Assembly: GCF_003353055.1 (NCBI RefSeq)
Contig: NZ_QKWJ01000056.1
Location: 1-48,941, forward strand
Direction of reading: 5' to 3'
Source: Cupriavidus lacunae
GTDB taxonomy: Bacteria; Pseudomonadota; Gammaproteobacteria; Burkholderiales; Burkholderiaceae
DNA: 48,941 nucleotides
The notes beneath the pieces were generated by a model, which had not been told where the DNA came from, did not search any database, and saw only the letters and a program-made list of their open reading frames with translations. Below, piece by piece: positions 23,909 through 32,832 of this stretch. Position numbers and translations under genes: made by a program. Numbering within the stretch: the stretch's first letter is position 1; each line of letters begins with the position of its first letter.

Positions 23909-24807
23909 CCGCCGCCGACACCAGCATGACCACGGGCATGGCCCGCGACGACCACTACAACTTCGGCTACCTCGACGAATCGACCAAGCGCATGCTGCGC
24001 CGCGCGCTGCTCAAGGCCGTGGCGATTCCCGGCTACCAGGTCCCCTTCGGCAGCCGCGAGATGCCCCTGCCCTACGGCTGGGGCACCGGCGGCATCCAGG
24101 TGACGGCGGCCATCATCGGCAAGGACGACGTGCTCAAGGTGATCGACCAGGGCTCGGACGACACCACCAACGCCATCAATATCCGCCGCTTCTTCGGCCG
24201 CGTCACCGGCGTGCAGACCACCGAGCGCACCGCCGAGGCCACCATCATCCAGACCCGTCACAGGATTCCGGAAACGCCGCTGCGCGCGGGCCAGACCATG
24301 GTGTTCCAGGTGCCCATCCCCGAGCCGCTGCGCTGGCTGGAGCCGAGCGAGGGCGAGACCCGCACCATGCACGCGCTGGCCGAGTACGGCGCGATGCACG
24401 TCAAGCTGTACGAGGACATCGCCCATCACGGCCATATCGCCACCACCTACGACTATCCCGTGATCGTCAACCAGCGCTACATGATGCGGCCGTCGCCGAT
24501 CCCCAAGTTCGACAACCCCAAGCTCGACCGCAGCCCCGCGCTGATGCTGTTCGGCGCCGGGCGCGAGAAGCGCGTCTATGCGGTGCCGCCCTACACCGCG
24601 GTCAAGAGCCTGGACTTTGCCGACCACCCCTTCACCGTGGAAAAGTGGTCCAGCTGCTGCGCCCAGTGCGGCGCCACCGACAGCTACCTGGACGAGATCA
24701 TCACTGACGACGCCGGCACGCGCCTGTTCGTGTGCTCGGACACCGAATACTGCGCCGACCGCCAGGCGGACCAGGCCGTCAAGACCGCTGCCGGAGGTGC
24801 CCGATGA
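23905..24807 (+). CDS. phnJ: Radical SAM C-P lyase PhnJ
   Basis: PhnJ (300 residues) breaks the carbon-phosphorus bond with a [4Fe-4S] cluster and S-adenosylmethionine, giving methane or another alkane and the cyclic ribose 1,2-phosphate 5-phosphate. Four cysteines C252, C255, C277 and C283 keep the 3-22-6 spacing of the E. coli enzyme, with an extra C251. The N-terminus contains NFGYLDESTKRM, and the core has YGWGTGGIQVT. The start overlaps phnI and the end overlaps phnK, each by 4 bp. The catalytic set appears complete. Confidence 0.96.
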   Translation: MTAADTSMTTGMARDDHYNFGYLDESTKRMLRRALLKAVAIPGYQVPFGSREMPLPYGWGTGGIQVTAAIIGKDDVLKVIDQGSDDTTNAINIRRFFGRVTGVQTTERTAEATIIQTRHRIPETPLRAGQTMVFQVPIPEPLRWLEPSEGETRTMHALAEYGAMHVKLYEDIAHHGHIATTYDYPVIVNQRYMMRPSPIPKFDNPKLDRSPALMLFGAGREKRVYAVPPYTAVKSLDFADHPFTVEKWSSCCAQCGATDSYLDEIITDDAGTRLFVCSDTEYCADRQADQAVKTAAGGAR

Positions 24808-25580
24808 GCGCCACTCCGCTGCTGTCGGTGCGCAACCTGACGCGCACCTGGGACGGCCTGCACGGCTGCCACGACGTCAGCTTCGACCTGTACCCGGGCG
24901 AGGTCCTGTGCGTGGTGGGCGAATCGGGCTCCGGCAAGAGCACGCTGCTGCAGGCCTTGTCGATGCAGGCGCCGGCACAGCACGGCAGCGTCAGCTACGA
25001 CATGCGCGAGTCCGGCCTGACCGACCTGGCCACCCTGTCCAGCGCGCGCCTGCGGCTGCTGGCCCGCACCGACTGGGGCTTCGTGCGCCAGCATGCGCGC
25101 GACGGCCTGCGCATGCAGGTCAGCGCCGGCGCCAATATCGCCGAGCGCCTGATGGCCGTGGGCGAGCGCCACTACGGCAACCTGCGCGAAGTCGCCGGCA
25201 ACTGGCTGGAGAAGATGGAGATCGACCTGGCGCGCCTGGACGACGTGCCCGGCACCTTCTCGGGCGGCATGCAACAGCGCCTGCAGATCGCGCGCAACCT
25301 GGTCACACATCCGCGCCTGGTGTTCATGGACGAGCCCACGGCGTCGCTGGACGTGTCGGTGCAGGCCCGCCTGCTCGACCTGCTGCGCCGCCTGGTGGCG
25401 GACCTTGGCCTGGCCGCCGTGCTGGTCACGCACGACCTGGCCGTGGCGCGCCTGCTCGCGCACCGCACGCTGGTCATGCAAGGCGGCCGCGTGGTGGAGC
25501 AAGGCCTGACCGACCAGATCCTCGACGATCCCCAGCATCCGTACACGCAGTTGCTGGTCTCTTCCATCCTGCAGGGCTGA
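24804..25580 (+). CDS. phnK: C-P lyase ABC-type ATPase PhnK
   Basis: This 258-residue ABC-ATPase associates with the PhnGHIJ core rather than with a membrane permease. Walker A is GESGSGKST, the signature is FSGGMQQRLQIARNL, and Walker B is LVFMDEPTASLD followed by the D-loop and ATHDL-like VTHDLAVARLL. It resembles oligopeptide-importer ATPases, as PhnK does. Its ATG overlaps the phnJ stop by 4 bp. Confidence 0.93.
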   Translation: MSATPLLSVRNLTRTWDGLHGCHDVSFDLYPGEVLCVVGESGSGKSTLLQALSMQAPAQHGSVSYDMRESGLTDLATLSSARLRLLARTDWGFVRQHARDGLRMQVSAGANIAERLMAVGERHYGNLREVAGNWLEKMEIDLARLDDVPGTFSGGMQQRLQIARNLVTHPRLVFMDEPTASLDVSVQARLLDLLRRLVADLGLAAVLVTHDLAVARLLAHRTLVMQGGRVVEQGLTDQILDDPQHPYTQLLVSSILQG

Positions 25581-25585
25581 CGACG

Positions 25586-26311
25586 ATGCAAGCAGAACAC
25601 TCACAGAAGCTGGTCGAGGTTCGCGGCCTCGGCAAGATGTTTACGCTGCACAACCAGGGCGGCATCCGCCTGCCGGTGCTGCGCGCGATGGACTTCGATG
25701 CCGCCCGCGGCGAATGCCTGGTGCTGTCCGGGCCGTCCGGCACCGGCAAGAGCACCCTGCTGCGCTGCCTGTACGGCAACTACCTGGCCACCGAAGGCAG
25801 CATCCGCCTGCGCGATACCAGCACCGAGGGCGAGCCGTGGGTCGAGCTGACCCAAGCCCCCGAACAACGCGTGCTGAAGCTGCGCCGCGACGTGATCGGC
25901 TATGTCAGCCAGTTCCTGCGGGCGATTCCCCGCGTCGGCGCGCTCGACGTCGTGGCCGATCCGCTGCGGCAGCGCGGCGCCAGCCATGAGGAAGCCCGTG
26001 CCCGCGCGGCAGACCTGCTGGCCCGGCTGAACCTGCCGCGACGCCTGTGGGACCTGCCGCCGGCCACCTTCTCCGGCGGCGAGCAGCAGCGCGTGAACAT
26101 CGCGCGCGGGCTGATCGGCGGCCACCCGATCCTGCTGCTGGACGAGCCCACCGCCTCGCTGGACGCCGACAACCGCGCCGTGGTGGTCGGGCTGATCCGC
26201 GAAGCCCTGGCCGAAGGCCGCGCGCTGATCGGCATCTTCCACGACGAAGCCGTGCGCGACGCCGTCGCCACGCGCCTGCTGCCGTTGCAACCCGCTACTG
26301 CACTTGCCTGA
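25586..26311 (+). CDS. phnL: C-P lyase ABC-type ATPase PhnL
   Basis: PhnL (241 residues) is the second ABC-ATPase of the C-P lyase, which docks onto PhnK. Walker A is SGPSGTGKST, the signature is FSGGEQQRVNIARGL, and Walker B is ILLLDEPTASLD. It carries the PhnL-typical FTLHNQGG near the start, and QFLRAIPRV in the Q-loop region. The gene starts 5 bp after phnK. The stop is followed by a 37-bp gap with ACGGAG for phnM. Confidence 0.93.
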   Translation: MQAEHSQKLVEVRGLGKMFTLHNQGGIRLPVLRAMDFDAARGECLVLSGPSGTGKSTLLRCLYGNYLATEGSIRLRDTSTEGEPWVELTQAPEQRVLKLRRDVIGYVSQFLRAIPRVGALDVVADPLRQRGASHEEARARAADLLARLNLPRRLWDLPPATFSGGEQQRVNIARGLIGGHPILLLDEPTASLDADNRAVVVGLIREALAEGRALIGIFHDEAVRDAVATRLLPLQPATALA

Positions 26312-26348
26312 TTTGAATTCAGAACGGAATCCCAGAACGGAGCCGGAC

Positions 26349-27566
26349 ATGTCTGCTACCTACCTGACCCACGCCACCCTGGTGCTGCCCGACCGCGTGC
26401 TGCACGACAGCACGCTGCTGATCGAGGACGGCCGCATCGCCGCCATCGAACCGGCACCCGCCGCCGTGCCCGCCCACGCCACCGTGATCGACCTGCATGG
26501 CCACACCGTGATGCCGGGCCTGGTCGACGTGCATTGCGACGCCATCGAAAAGGAAGTCGAGCCCCGCGCCAGCGTGCTCTTCCCACTGGATTTTGCCGTG
26601 GCGCAGGTGGACCGCCGCAACGCCGCGGCCGGCATCACCACGCCGTATCACGCGCTGTCCTTTGCCGGCAACCAGTTCGGCGTGCGCAATGTCGAGACCG
26701 CGGCCACGGTGGTGCGCACGGTAGCCGCCTATCGTAGCCACAGCCTGGTAGACAACCGCATCCACTGCCGCTACGAGGTCACCGATACCGGCGCGGTGCC
26801 GGTGCTGGAAGCGTTGATGGCCGAAGGCGTGGTCGACCTGCTGTCGGTGATGGACCATTCGCCGGGCCAGGGCCAGTTCAAGACCATGGACGCCTATCTG
26901 GCCTACATGATGGGCAACCACGGCATGAGCCGCGAGCAAGCCGCCGACGCCGCCCACAAGAAGGCCGCTGCGCTGGAAGGCGCGCATGAGCGCGTCAACC
27001 GGCTGGTGGCCAGCGCGCATGCGCTGGGCATTCCTACCGCCAGCCATGACGACGATTCGCCGCAGCGCATCGCCGCCATGCAGGCCCTGGGCGTGCGCAT
27101 GAGCGAGTTCCCGATCAACCTGGAAACCGCGCAAGCCGCCTGCGCCCACGCGCTGCCGACCATCCTGGGCGCGCCCAACGTGCTGCGCGGCAAGAGCCAG
27201 AGCGGGTCGATGCGCGCCATCGACGCGATCCAGGCCAGCGTGGGCACCATCCTGTGCTCGGACTACCAGCCGTCCACGCTGATCGCCGCCGCGTATGCCG
27301 CCGCGCGCCTGGCCGACCTGCCGCTCAACGAGGCGCTGGCGCTGGTCACCGCCAATCCGGCCGATGCCTGCCTGCTGGACGACCGCGGCCGCCTGGCGCC
27401 GGGGTTGCGCGCGGACGTGATCGCCGTGTCCGGCGTGGCTGGGCAGCCGATGGTCACGCATACCTGGTCCGGCGGGCGGCTGGTGTTTGCGGCGGGGTAT
27501 CCGTCAGTGCGGCACGTGGGGGATACCCCCATGCCGCGCGAGACCGCGCTGCGCGAGGTGGCCTAG
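26349..27566 (+). CDS. phnM: Ribose 1-methylphosphonate 5-triphosphate diphosphatase
   Basis: PhnM (405 residues) is an amidohydrolase-fold enzyme that removes pyrophosphate from the triphosphate intermediate before PhnJ acts. Metal-binding motifs are visible at MPGLVDVHCDAIEKEVEPR, near TPYHALSF, in ASHDDDSP and in LCSDYQPSTL. The start ATG at 26349 has CGGAG upstream; a longer frame from TTG 26304 overlaps phnL and is unlikely. It ends the phnGHIJKLM operon. No phnP gene follows. Confidence 0.94.
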   Translation: MSATYLTHATLVLPDRVLHDSTLLIEDGRIAAIEPAPAAVPAHATVIDLHGHTVMPGLVDVHCDAIEKEVEPRASVLFPLDFAVAQVDRRNAAAGITTPYHALSFAGNQFGVRNVETAATVVRTVAAYRSHSLVDNRIHCRYEVTDTGAVPVLEALMAEGVVDLLSVMDHSPGQGQFKTMDAYLAYMMGNHGMSREQAADAAHKKAAALEGAHERVNRLVASAHALGIPTASHDDDSPQRIAAMQALGVRMSEFPINLETAQAACAHALPTILGAPNVLRGKSQSGSMRAIDAIQASVGTILCSDYQPSTLIAAAYAAARLADLPLNEALALVTANPADACLLDDRGRLAPGLRADVIAVSGVAGQPMVTHTWSGGRLVFAAGYPSVRHVGDTPMPRETALREVA

Positions 27567-27661
27567 GCAGCCGGGCCCACGCTTGATCCCCGGGCACGCC
27601 AGGCCGGCGCACCTTGACGCAGAAAGTCGAGACGCAGGCCCGGCGCCCCCCTTCCGCCCGG

Positions 27662-27695
27662 ATGTCATCCCCCTGTCATCCACCCCACTCAGAAT
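27662..27695 (+). promoter_or_regulatory. Pho box and -10 of the LacI-ABC-phosphoesterase operon
   Basis: ATGTCAT (27662-27668) and CTGTCAT (27673-27679) are direct repeats with an 11-bp period, followed 11 bp later by CAGAAT (27690-27695). The element is nearly identical, base for base, to the one before phnC (15228-15260), including the CCACCCC between box and -10. It is about 95 bp upstream of a LacI-type operator and points toward the LacI gene. Confidence 0.75.
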
Positions 27696-27789
27696 GCCGT
27701 CCAGACAGGGTGCAGGCACCCGTGCGCCAGCCGGCTTCTGCGGCGGTGCAGCGACGGAATGCCTTGACGCCCGCTTTTTTCCGCCTTCA

Positions 27790-27805
27790 ATGAAAACGTT
27801 TTCAT
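27790..27805. promoter_or_regulatory. LacI-type operator, perfect 16-bp palindrome
   Basis: ATGAAAACGTTTTCAT is a perfect palindrome with the central CG typical of LacI/GalR operators. It lies 15 bp upstream of the GTG start of the lacI-type gene, so the regulator probably represses its own operon. Confidence 0.75.
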
Positions 27806-27819
27806 CCGGAGCCGCAAGC

Positions 27820-28887
27820 GTGAATCGCAAAGAGCCAGCCAGGGGCAGGCCCGACACGACGGGTGGCGCCACCCTGATCGACGTGGCGCAAGCCGCGCAC
27901 GTGTCGCTCGCCACCGCATCGCGCGTGTTCAGCAGCCCGCACCTGGTGCGCGACAGCACGGCGCAGCGTGTGCGCGAGGCGGCGCGCCGGCTGAGCTTTC
28001 GCCCCAACCTGCTGGGCAGCAAGCTGCGCGCCCAGCAGACCCGCATGATCGGCGTGATGCTGCCGACGCTGGAAAACGCGGTGTTCGCCGAGTGCTGGCA
28101 CGGCATCGAGGAAGCCGCGCTGGCCGGCGGCTATTCGCTGATGCTGGTCACCAGCGGTTACGAGCCGGCGCGCGAACGCGAGCGTGTGGAATACCTGCTG
28201 CGCCATCGCGTGGACGGCATGGTGCTGACCGTGGCCGACGCGGCGCGCAGCACGGTGCTGGATCAACTCGACAGCGAGGGGGTGCCCTACGTGCTGGCGT
28301 ACAACCAGGCCGGACCGCGCAGCCGGCGGCATTCGGTATCGGTGGACAACCGGCGCAGCGCCTGCGCCGGCGTGGAGGCCCTGATCGCCGCCGGGCATCG
28401 CCGCATCGCCGTGGTGTCGGGCGCCTTCGTCGCCTCGGACCGCGCGCGCCAGCGCTTTGCCGGCTATCAGGATGCCATGCGCGCGCACGGGCTAAGGCCC
28501 GCCGCGCCAGTCTGCCTGCCATCGCACACCGCCAGCAATGCCGGACAGATCCGCGCGCTGGTTCGTGCAAACGATGCGCCCACCGCCTTTTTCTGCACCA
28601 ATGACCTGCTGGCCATCGGCGTGATCTCCGACCTCAGGCGCCTCGGCCTGAGCGTGCCGCGCGACATCTCCGTACTGGGCTATGACGGTATCGCGCTGGG
28701 CAACGTGGTCGAACCGCCGCTGGCCACCGTCGTGCAACCCAATTCGGAGATCGGCGCCGGCGCCGTCGGCCGGCTGCTTGCCCGGCTGCACGATGGCGGA
28801 CGAGCCTCGGCGGCGCTGCCGCGCGTCACGCTGCTGCCGCACGCACTGCGCGTCAACGGCACCGTGGCCGCCCCGCCGTCAACGTAA
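27820..28887 (+). CDS. LacI family transcriptional regulator
   Basis: This is a 355-residue repressor. The N-terminal helix-turn-helix reads TLIDVAQAAHVSLATASRVF (residues 18-37) followed by the hinge helix PNLLGSKLRA. The rest is a periplasmic-binding-protein-like effector domain (MIGVMLPTLENAVFAECWHG, then VDGMVLTVAD and ISVLGYDGIALG). The GTG at 27820 has GGAG eight bases upstream; an in-frame ATG at 27790 would lie inside the palindromic operator and is less likely. It is followed by the ABC importer genes on the same strand. It presumably senses the imported organophosphate or its breakdown product, while the Pho box upstream adds a phosphate-starvation signal. Confidence 0.88.
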   Translation: MNRKEPARGRPDTTGGATLIDVAQAAHVSLATASRVFSSPHLVRDSTAQRVREAARRLSFRPNLLGSKLRAQQTRMIGVMLPTLENAVFAECWHGIEEAALAGGYSLMLVTSGYEPARERERVEYLLRHRVDGMVLTVADAARSTVLDQLDSEGVPYVLAYNQAGPRSRRHSVSVDNRRSACAGVEALIAAGHRRIAVVSGAFVASDRARQRFAGYQDAMRAHGLRPAAPVCLPSHTASNAGQIRALVRANDAPTAFFCTNDLLAIGVISDLRRLGLSVPRDISVLGYDGIALGNVVEPPLATVVQPNSEIGAGAVGRLLARLHDGGRASAALPRVTLLPHALRVNGTVAAPPST

Positions 28888-28947
28888 CCGCGTAATCGCG
28901 TGCGCATGCTGCATTCCCCACACCTGTCCCCAACCAAGGAGCCTCTC

Positions 28948-29970
28948 ATGCAACCTATTCCTTCCTGGCGCCGCCCGCTGCGCTGGATTGCCCTGGCGCT
29001 TGGCGCCGCCGCGTTCAGCCAGGGCGTGGCCGCCCAGACCGCGATCTGCTACAACTGCCCGCCCGAATGGGCCGACTGGGCGGCACAGATCCGCGCCATC
29101 AAGGAAAAGACCGGTGTTACCGTGCCGCTGGACAACAAGAACTCCGGCCAGTCGCTGGCACAGCTGGTCGCCGAGAAGGCCAGCCCGGTGGCCGACGTGG
29201 TGTACTACGGCGTGACCTTCGGCATCCAGGCCAAGAAGGACGGCGTGACCGCCGCCTACAAGCCCGCCCACTGGAACGACATTCCCGACGGCCTGAAAGA
29301 CCCGCAGGGCAACTGGTTCGCCATCCATTCCGGCACGCTGGGCTTCATGGTCAATGTCGACGCGCTGCGCGGCAAGCCGGTGCCGCAGTCATGGGCCGAC
29401 CTGCTCAAGCCCGAGTACAAGGGCCTGGTCGGCTATCTCGACCCCGCCAGCGCCTTCGTCGGCTACGTGGGCGCCGTAGCAGTCAACCAGGCCATGGGCG
29501 GCACGCTGGACAACTTCGGCCCGGCCTTCAGGTATTTCAAGGATCTGCAGAAGAACCAGCCGATCGTGCCCAAGCAGACCGCTTATGCGCGCGTGCTGTC
29601 CGGTGAAATCCCTATCCTGCTCGACTACGACTTCAACGCCTATCGTGCCCGCTACAAGGACCACGCCAACGTTGCCTTCGTGATCCCCAAGGAGGGCTCG
29701 GTGGTGGTTCCCTACGTGATGAGCCTGGTCAACAAGGCGCCGCATGACGCCGAAGGCCGCAAGGTGCTCGACTTCGTGCTGTCCGACGCCGGCCAGGCGC
29801 TGTGGGCCAACGCCTACCTGCGCCCGGTGCGCGCCGGCGTGGTGCCCAAGGAAGTCCAGGCGCGTTTCCTGCCGGCCACCGAATACGCACGGGCCAAGGC
29901 GGTGGACTTCGGCAAGATGGCCGACGTGCAGAAGGCATTCAGCGAGCAGTATCTGAAGGAGGTGCGCTGA
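28948..29970 (+). CDS. ABC transporter substrate-binding protein (Fe3+/2-AEP/spermidine class)
   Basis: This 340-residue periplasmic binding protein has a signal peptide (LALGAAAFSQGVAAQ). The mature part starts AICYNCPPEWADWAAQI and has the cluster-D fold hallmarks ADVVYYGVTFGIQAKKDGV and PQSWADLLKPEYKGLVGY. It belongs to the broad class that binds ferric ion, 2-aminoethylphosphonate or polyamines. There is no Tyr-Tyr pair at the position used for iron in FbpA, as far as I can see. With the Pho box and a phosphoesterase in the same operon, a phosphonate or phosphodiester ligand is most likely. AAGGAG lies seven bases before the ATG. Confidence 0.85.
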   Translation: MQPIPSWRRPLRWIALALGAAAFSQGVAAQTAICYNCPPEWADWAAQIRAIKEKTGVTVPLDNKNSGQSLAQLVAEKASPVADVVYYGVTFGIQAKKDGVTAAYKPAHWNDIPDGLKDPQGNWFAIHSGTLGFMVNVDALRGKPVPQSWADLLKPEYKGLVGYLDPASAFVGYVGAVAVNQAMGGTLDNFGPAFRYFKDLQKNQPIVPKQTAYARVLSGEIPILLDYDFNAYRARYKDHANVAFVIPKEGSVVVPYVMSLVNKAPHDAEGRKVLDFVLSDAGQALWANAYLRPVRAGVVPKEVQARFLPATEYARAKAVDFGKMADVQKAFSEQYLKEVR

Positions 29971-29998
29971 CGACTGGCGATGGCGTTTCCCGCCTGAT

Positions 29999-30028
29999 GG
30001 TTGTCTCCCCGCAAGCCGGGAGACAACC
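29999..30028 (+). other. Intercistronic hairpin after the binding-protein gene
   Basis: GGTTGTCTCCC and GGGAGACAACC form a perfect 11-bp stem with an 8-nt loop, 28 bp after the binding-protein stop and 49 bp before the permease start. No T-run follows, so it should stabilise the upstream mRNA end or halt 3' exonucleases more than terminate. It parallels the phnD-phnE hairpin. Confidence 0.65.
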
Positions 30029-30077
30029 GGGCGGCTCACCCAAGCCGTTGCCCACCGCCCATCACCCCGTCACTGCC

Positions 30078-30896
30078 ATGACAAACCGATCCCCCTCCCT
30101 CTTCCTGTTCGCCTTGCCGGCACTGGTGGTCTTCCTGGCCTTCTTCTGCCTGCCGATGGCGCGGCTCCTGGCGGTCAGCATCAACGGCGAGCAAGGCGCG
30201 GGCGTGTACTGGACCGTGGTCTCCAGTCCGCGCTACCTGCACAGCCTGGTGGTCACCGTGCTGCTGTCGGCCGCCGTGACACTGGTCACGCTCGTGATTG
30301 CCGGCATTGCGGGCACCTTCCTGCAGCGCAACGCGGTGCCTGGCAAGTCCGTGCTGGTGGCCATGCTGACCTTTCCGCTGGCGTTTCCCGGCGTGGTGAT
30401 CGGCTTCATGGTCATCATGCTCGGCGGCCGCAACGGCCTGCTGGCCATGGTCGGCGACAAGGTCGCCGGCGAGCGCTGGACCTTTGCCTACGGCCTGGCC
30501 GGGCTGTTCGTCGGCTACCTGTACTTCTCGATCCCGCGCGTGATCCTGACCGTGATGGCGGCCGTGGAGAAGCTCGACGCCTCGCTGGAAGAAGCTGCCC
30601 GCTCGCTGGGCGCCAGTCCCTGGCGCGTGGTGCGCGACGTGATGCTGCCCGCGCTGATGCCGGCCATGATCTCCAGTGGCGCGATCTGCTTTGCCACCAG
30701 CATGGGCGCGTTCGGTACCGCCTTCACGCTGGCCACGCAGCTCGACGTGTTGCCGCTCACCATCTACAACGAGTTCACCAACTACGCCAACTTCGGCATG
30801 GCCGCCGCGCTGTCCATCCTGCTGGGCACCGTCACCTGGGCCTTGCTGGCGGTCGCGCGCTGGTTCTCCGGCGACGCCGTGGCCGCGACCGCCTAG
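30078..30896 (+). CDS. ABC transporter permease (first)
   Basis: This 272-residue membrane protein has about six hydrophobic helices and the permease EAA loop EEAARSLGASPWRVVRDVML. The helix-2 region (FLQRNAVPGKSVLVAMLTF) and LAFPGVVIGFMVIM resemble the first permease of spermidine/2-AEP-type importers. It forms a heterodimer with the following permease. Start ATG 30078 (MTNRSPSLFL) is preferred since longer frames run through the hairpin region. The stop is 9 bp before the next gene, which has AGGAG. Confidence 0.88.
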   Translation: MTNRSPSLFLFALPALVVFLAFFCLPMARLLAVSINGEQGAGVYWTVVSSPRYLHSLVVTVLLSAAVTLVTLVIAGIAGTFLQRNAVPGKSVLVAMLTFPLAFPGVVIGFMVIMLGGRNGLLAMVGDKVAGERWTFAYGLAGLFVGYLYFSIPRVILTVMAAVEKLDASLEEAARSLGASPWRVVRDVMLPALMPAMISSGAICFATSMGAFGTAFTLATQLDVLPLTIYNEFTNYANFGMAAALSILLGTVTWALLAVARWFSGDAVAATA

Positions 30897-30905
30897 GAGC
30901 AACCC

Positions 30906-31781
30906 ATGACCCCAACCCATCGCCGCCCCGGCTACTGGCTGCAACTGGCGCTCACGCTGGCGGTCTGCGCCTTCATGACCGTGCCGGTCGTGCTCTCCGT
31001 GCTGGCTGGTCTGACCAACAATATCTTCATCGGCCTGGAAAGCGGCCTGACCACGCGCTGGCTCGCGGAAGTCTGGTCGCTCTATCGCAATACCATCTTC
31101 CTGTCGCTGCTGATCGCGCTGGCCTGCCTTGCCTGCACGCTGGTGCTGGGCGTGCCGGCAGCGTACTGCATGGCGCTGCGGCGCAACCGCGTCACCCGGC
31201 TGATCGAGGAACTGCTGATGCTGCCGGTGGCCGTTCCGGGCCTCGCGACCGCGCTTGGCCTGATCCTGCTCTACGGCACCTGGCAGGCCCTGCGCACGAG
31301 CTGGGTGTTTATCCTGATCGGCCACGTGCTGTTCACCCTGCCCTTCATGGTGCGTTCGGTGCTGGCCATCCTGTCCGCCATCGACATCCGCACGCTCGAA
31401 GACGCGGCGGCCAGCCTTGGCGCCAGCCGCCTGCAGCGCTTCTTTACCGTGGTGTTGCCCAATTGCCGCCAGGGCATCCTGGCCGGCGCGCTGATGGTGG
31501 TCACACTGTCGGTGGGCGAATTCAACCTGACCTGGATGCTGCACACGCCCACCACGCAGACGTTGCCGGTGGGCCTGGCCGACAGCTATGCCTCGATGCG
31601 CCTGGAGATCGGCTCGGCCTACACCATCGTCTTCTTCGTCATGATCATTCCGCTGCTGGTGCTGATGCAGGCGCTCAGCGCGCTGGGTGCGCGTTCCCGC
31701 AAGTACGTTCCGGAAGCGGCGCACGCCCCCGCTGTTGCCGCCACACCGGCCAACCCACATACCGAGACCCGTCATGCATGA
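30906..31781 (+). CDS. ABC transporter permease (second)
   Basis: This 291-residue inner-membrane protein has six predicted helices. The EAA loop is EDAAASLGASRLQRFFTVVL. The N-terminus (LQLALTLAVCAFMTVPVVLS) and GLATALGLILLYG are typical of the second permease of this importer class. The last 25 residues are a polar, Ala/Pro-rich cytoplasmic tail. Its end overlaps the ATPase start by 8 bp. Confidence 0.88.
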   Translation: MTPTHRRPGYWLQLALTLAVCAFMTVPVVLSVLAGLTNNIFIGLESGLTTRWLAEVWSLYRNTIFLSLLIALACLACTLVLGVPAAYCMALRRNRVTRLIEELLMLPVAVPGLATALGLILLYGTWQALRTSWVFILIGHVLFTLPFMVRSVLAILSAIDIRTLEDAAASLGASRLQRFFTVVLPNCRQGILAGALMVVTLSVGEFNLTWMLHTPTTQTLPVGLADSYASMRLEIGSAYTIVFFVMIIPLLVLMQALSALGARSRKYVPEAAHAPAVAATPANPHTETRHA

Positions 31782-32832
31782 ACCCACCACCATCAGGCTG
31801 CGCAATTGCGGCAAGACGTTTGCCGACGGCACGCTGGCGCTGCAGCCCCTGGATCTCGACATCGGCGCCGCGGAAACCGTGGTGCTGCTGGGCCCGTCCG
31901 GCTGCGGCAAGACCACCACGCTGCGCATCATCGCCGGGCTGGAGTATCCCGATGCGGGCGGCGAAGTCTGGTTCGGCGATACCTGCGTGACCGCGCTGCC
32001 GATCGAGCAGCGCGGCGTGGGCATGGTGTTCCAGAGCTACGCGCTGTTCCCCAATATGACCGTCTCCGAGAACATCGGCTACGGGCTGCGCGTGCGGCGC
32101 GTGGACGCCGCTACGCGCCGCCGGCGGGTCGACGACATGCTCGCGATGATGCATCTGGAAGCCCTCGCCGACCGCCGCGTGGACCAGCTCTCGGGCGGCC
32201 AGCGCCAGCGCGTGGCGCTCGCACGCGCCATTGCCGTGCAGCCGCGCGTGCTACTGCTTGACGAGCCGCTGACCGCGCTCGACGCCAAGCTGCGCGACGC
32301 GCTGCGCGCCGACATCAACCAGTTGCTGCGCAGCCTGGGCATCACCGCCGTCTATGTCACGCATGACCAGGCCGAGGCCATGGCGCTGGGCGACCGCATC
32401 ATCGTGATGGACAAGGGCCGCATCGCGCAGACCGGCACGCCGCAGGACATCTACCGCGCGCCGGCCAATGCCTTCGTGGCGGATTTCATCGGCACCATGA
32501 ACCGCCTGCCCGCCGCTGCCGAGAACGGCGCCTGGCGCGTGCCTGGCGGCGTCGTGCCCCGGACGCATGAATCCGCGCCGGTGCCCCGCGCCGACCTGAT
32601 GTTCCGCCCCGAAGACGTGACGCTGGTGCACGCGGACAACGCCCATCTGCACGGTAGCGTGGTCACGGCCCTGTTCCTGGGCAACTGCACGCGCCTGCTC
32701 GTGGAAGTCGGCGCCGCCGCGCCGCTCATCGTCGACACTACGCGCCGCGACAACTGGCACGCCGGAGATCGCGTCGGCCTGTGCATCGACACCGGCCACC
32801 TCATCACCCTTCCCGAAGCCCTGGCAGCATGA
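31774..32832 (+). CDS. ABC transporter ATP-binding protein
   Basis: This 352-residue ATPase of the MalK/PotA type has Walker A GPSGCGKTT (near residue 37), Q-loop MVFQSYALFPNMTV, signature LSGGQRQRVALARAI, Walker B VLLLDEPLTALD and the H-loop VTHDQAEAM. A C-terminal TOBE-like domain follows from about residue 240 (FRPEDVTL). It powers the two permeases just upstream. The chosen ATG at 31774 overlaps the permease stop; its own stop overlaps the phosphoesterase start by 4 bp (ATGA). Confidence 0.9.
   Translation: MHEPTTIRLRNCGKTFADGTLALQPLDLDIGAAETVVLLGPSGCGKTTTLRIIAGLEYPDAGGEVWFGDTCVTALPIEQRGVGMVFQSYALFPNMTVSENIGYGLRVRRVDAATRRRRVDDMLAMMHLEALADRRVDQLSGGQRQRVALARAIAVQPRVLLLDEPLTALDAKLRDALRADINQLLRSLGITAVYVTHDQAEAMALGDRIIVMDKGRIAQTGTPQDIYRAPANAFVADFIGTMNRLPAAAENGAWRVPGGVVPRTHESAPVPRADLMFRPEDVTLVHADNAHLHGSVVTALFLGNCTRLLVEVGAAAPLIVDTTRRDNWHAGDRVGLCIDTGHLITLPEALAA

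Noticed and set aside
30036..32024. A 662-codon open frame on the minus strand across two permease genes and the ATPase start
   Set aside because: It is an antisense shadow of GC-rich codons: highly enriched in Gln, Arg, Gly and His, with no domain, while the plus strand encodes clear ABC transporter genes.
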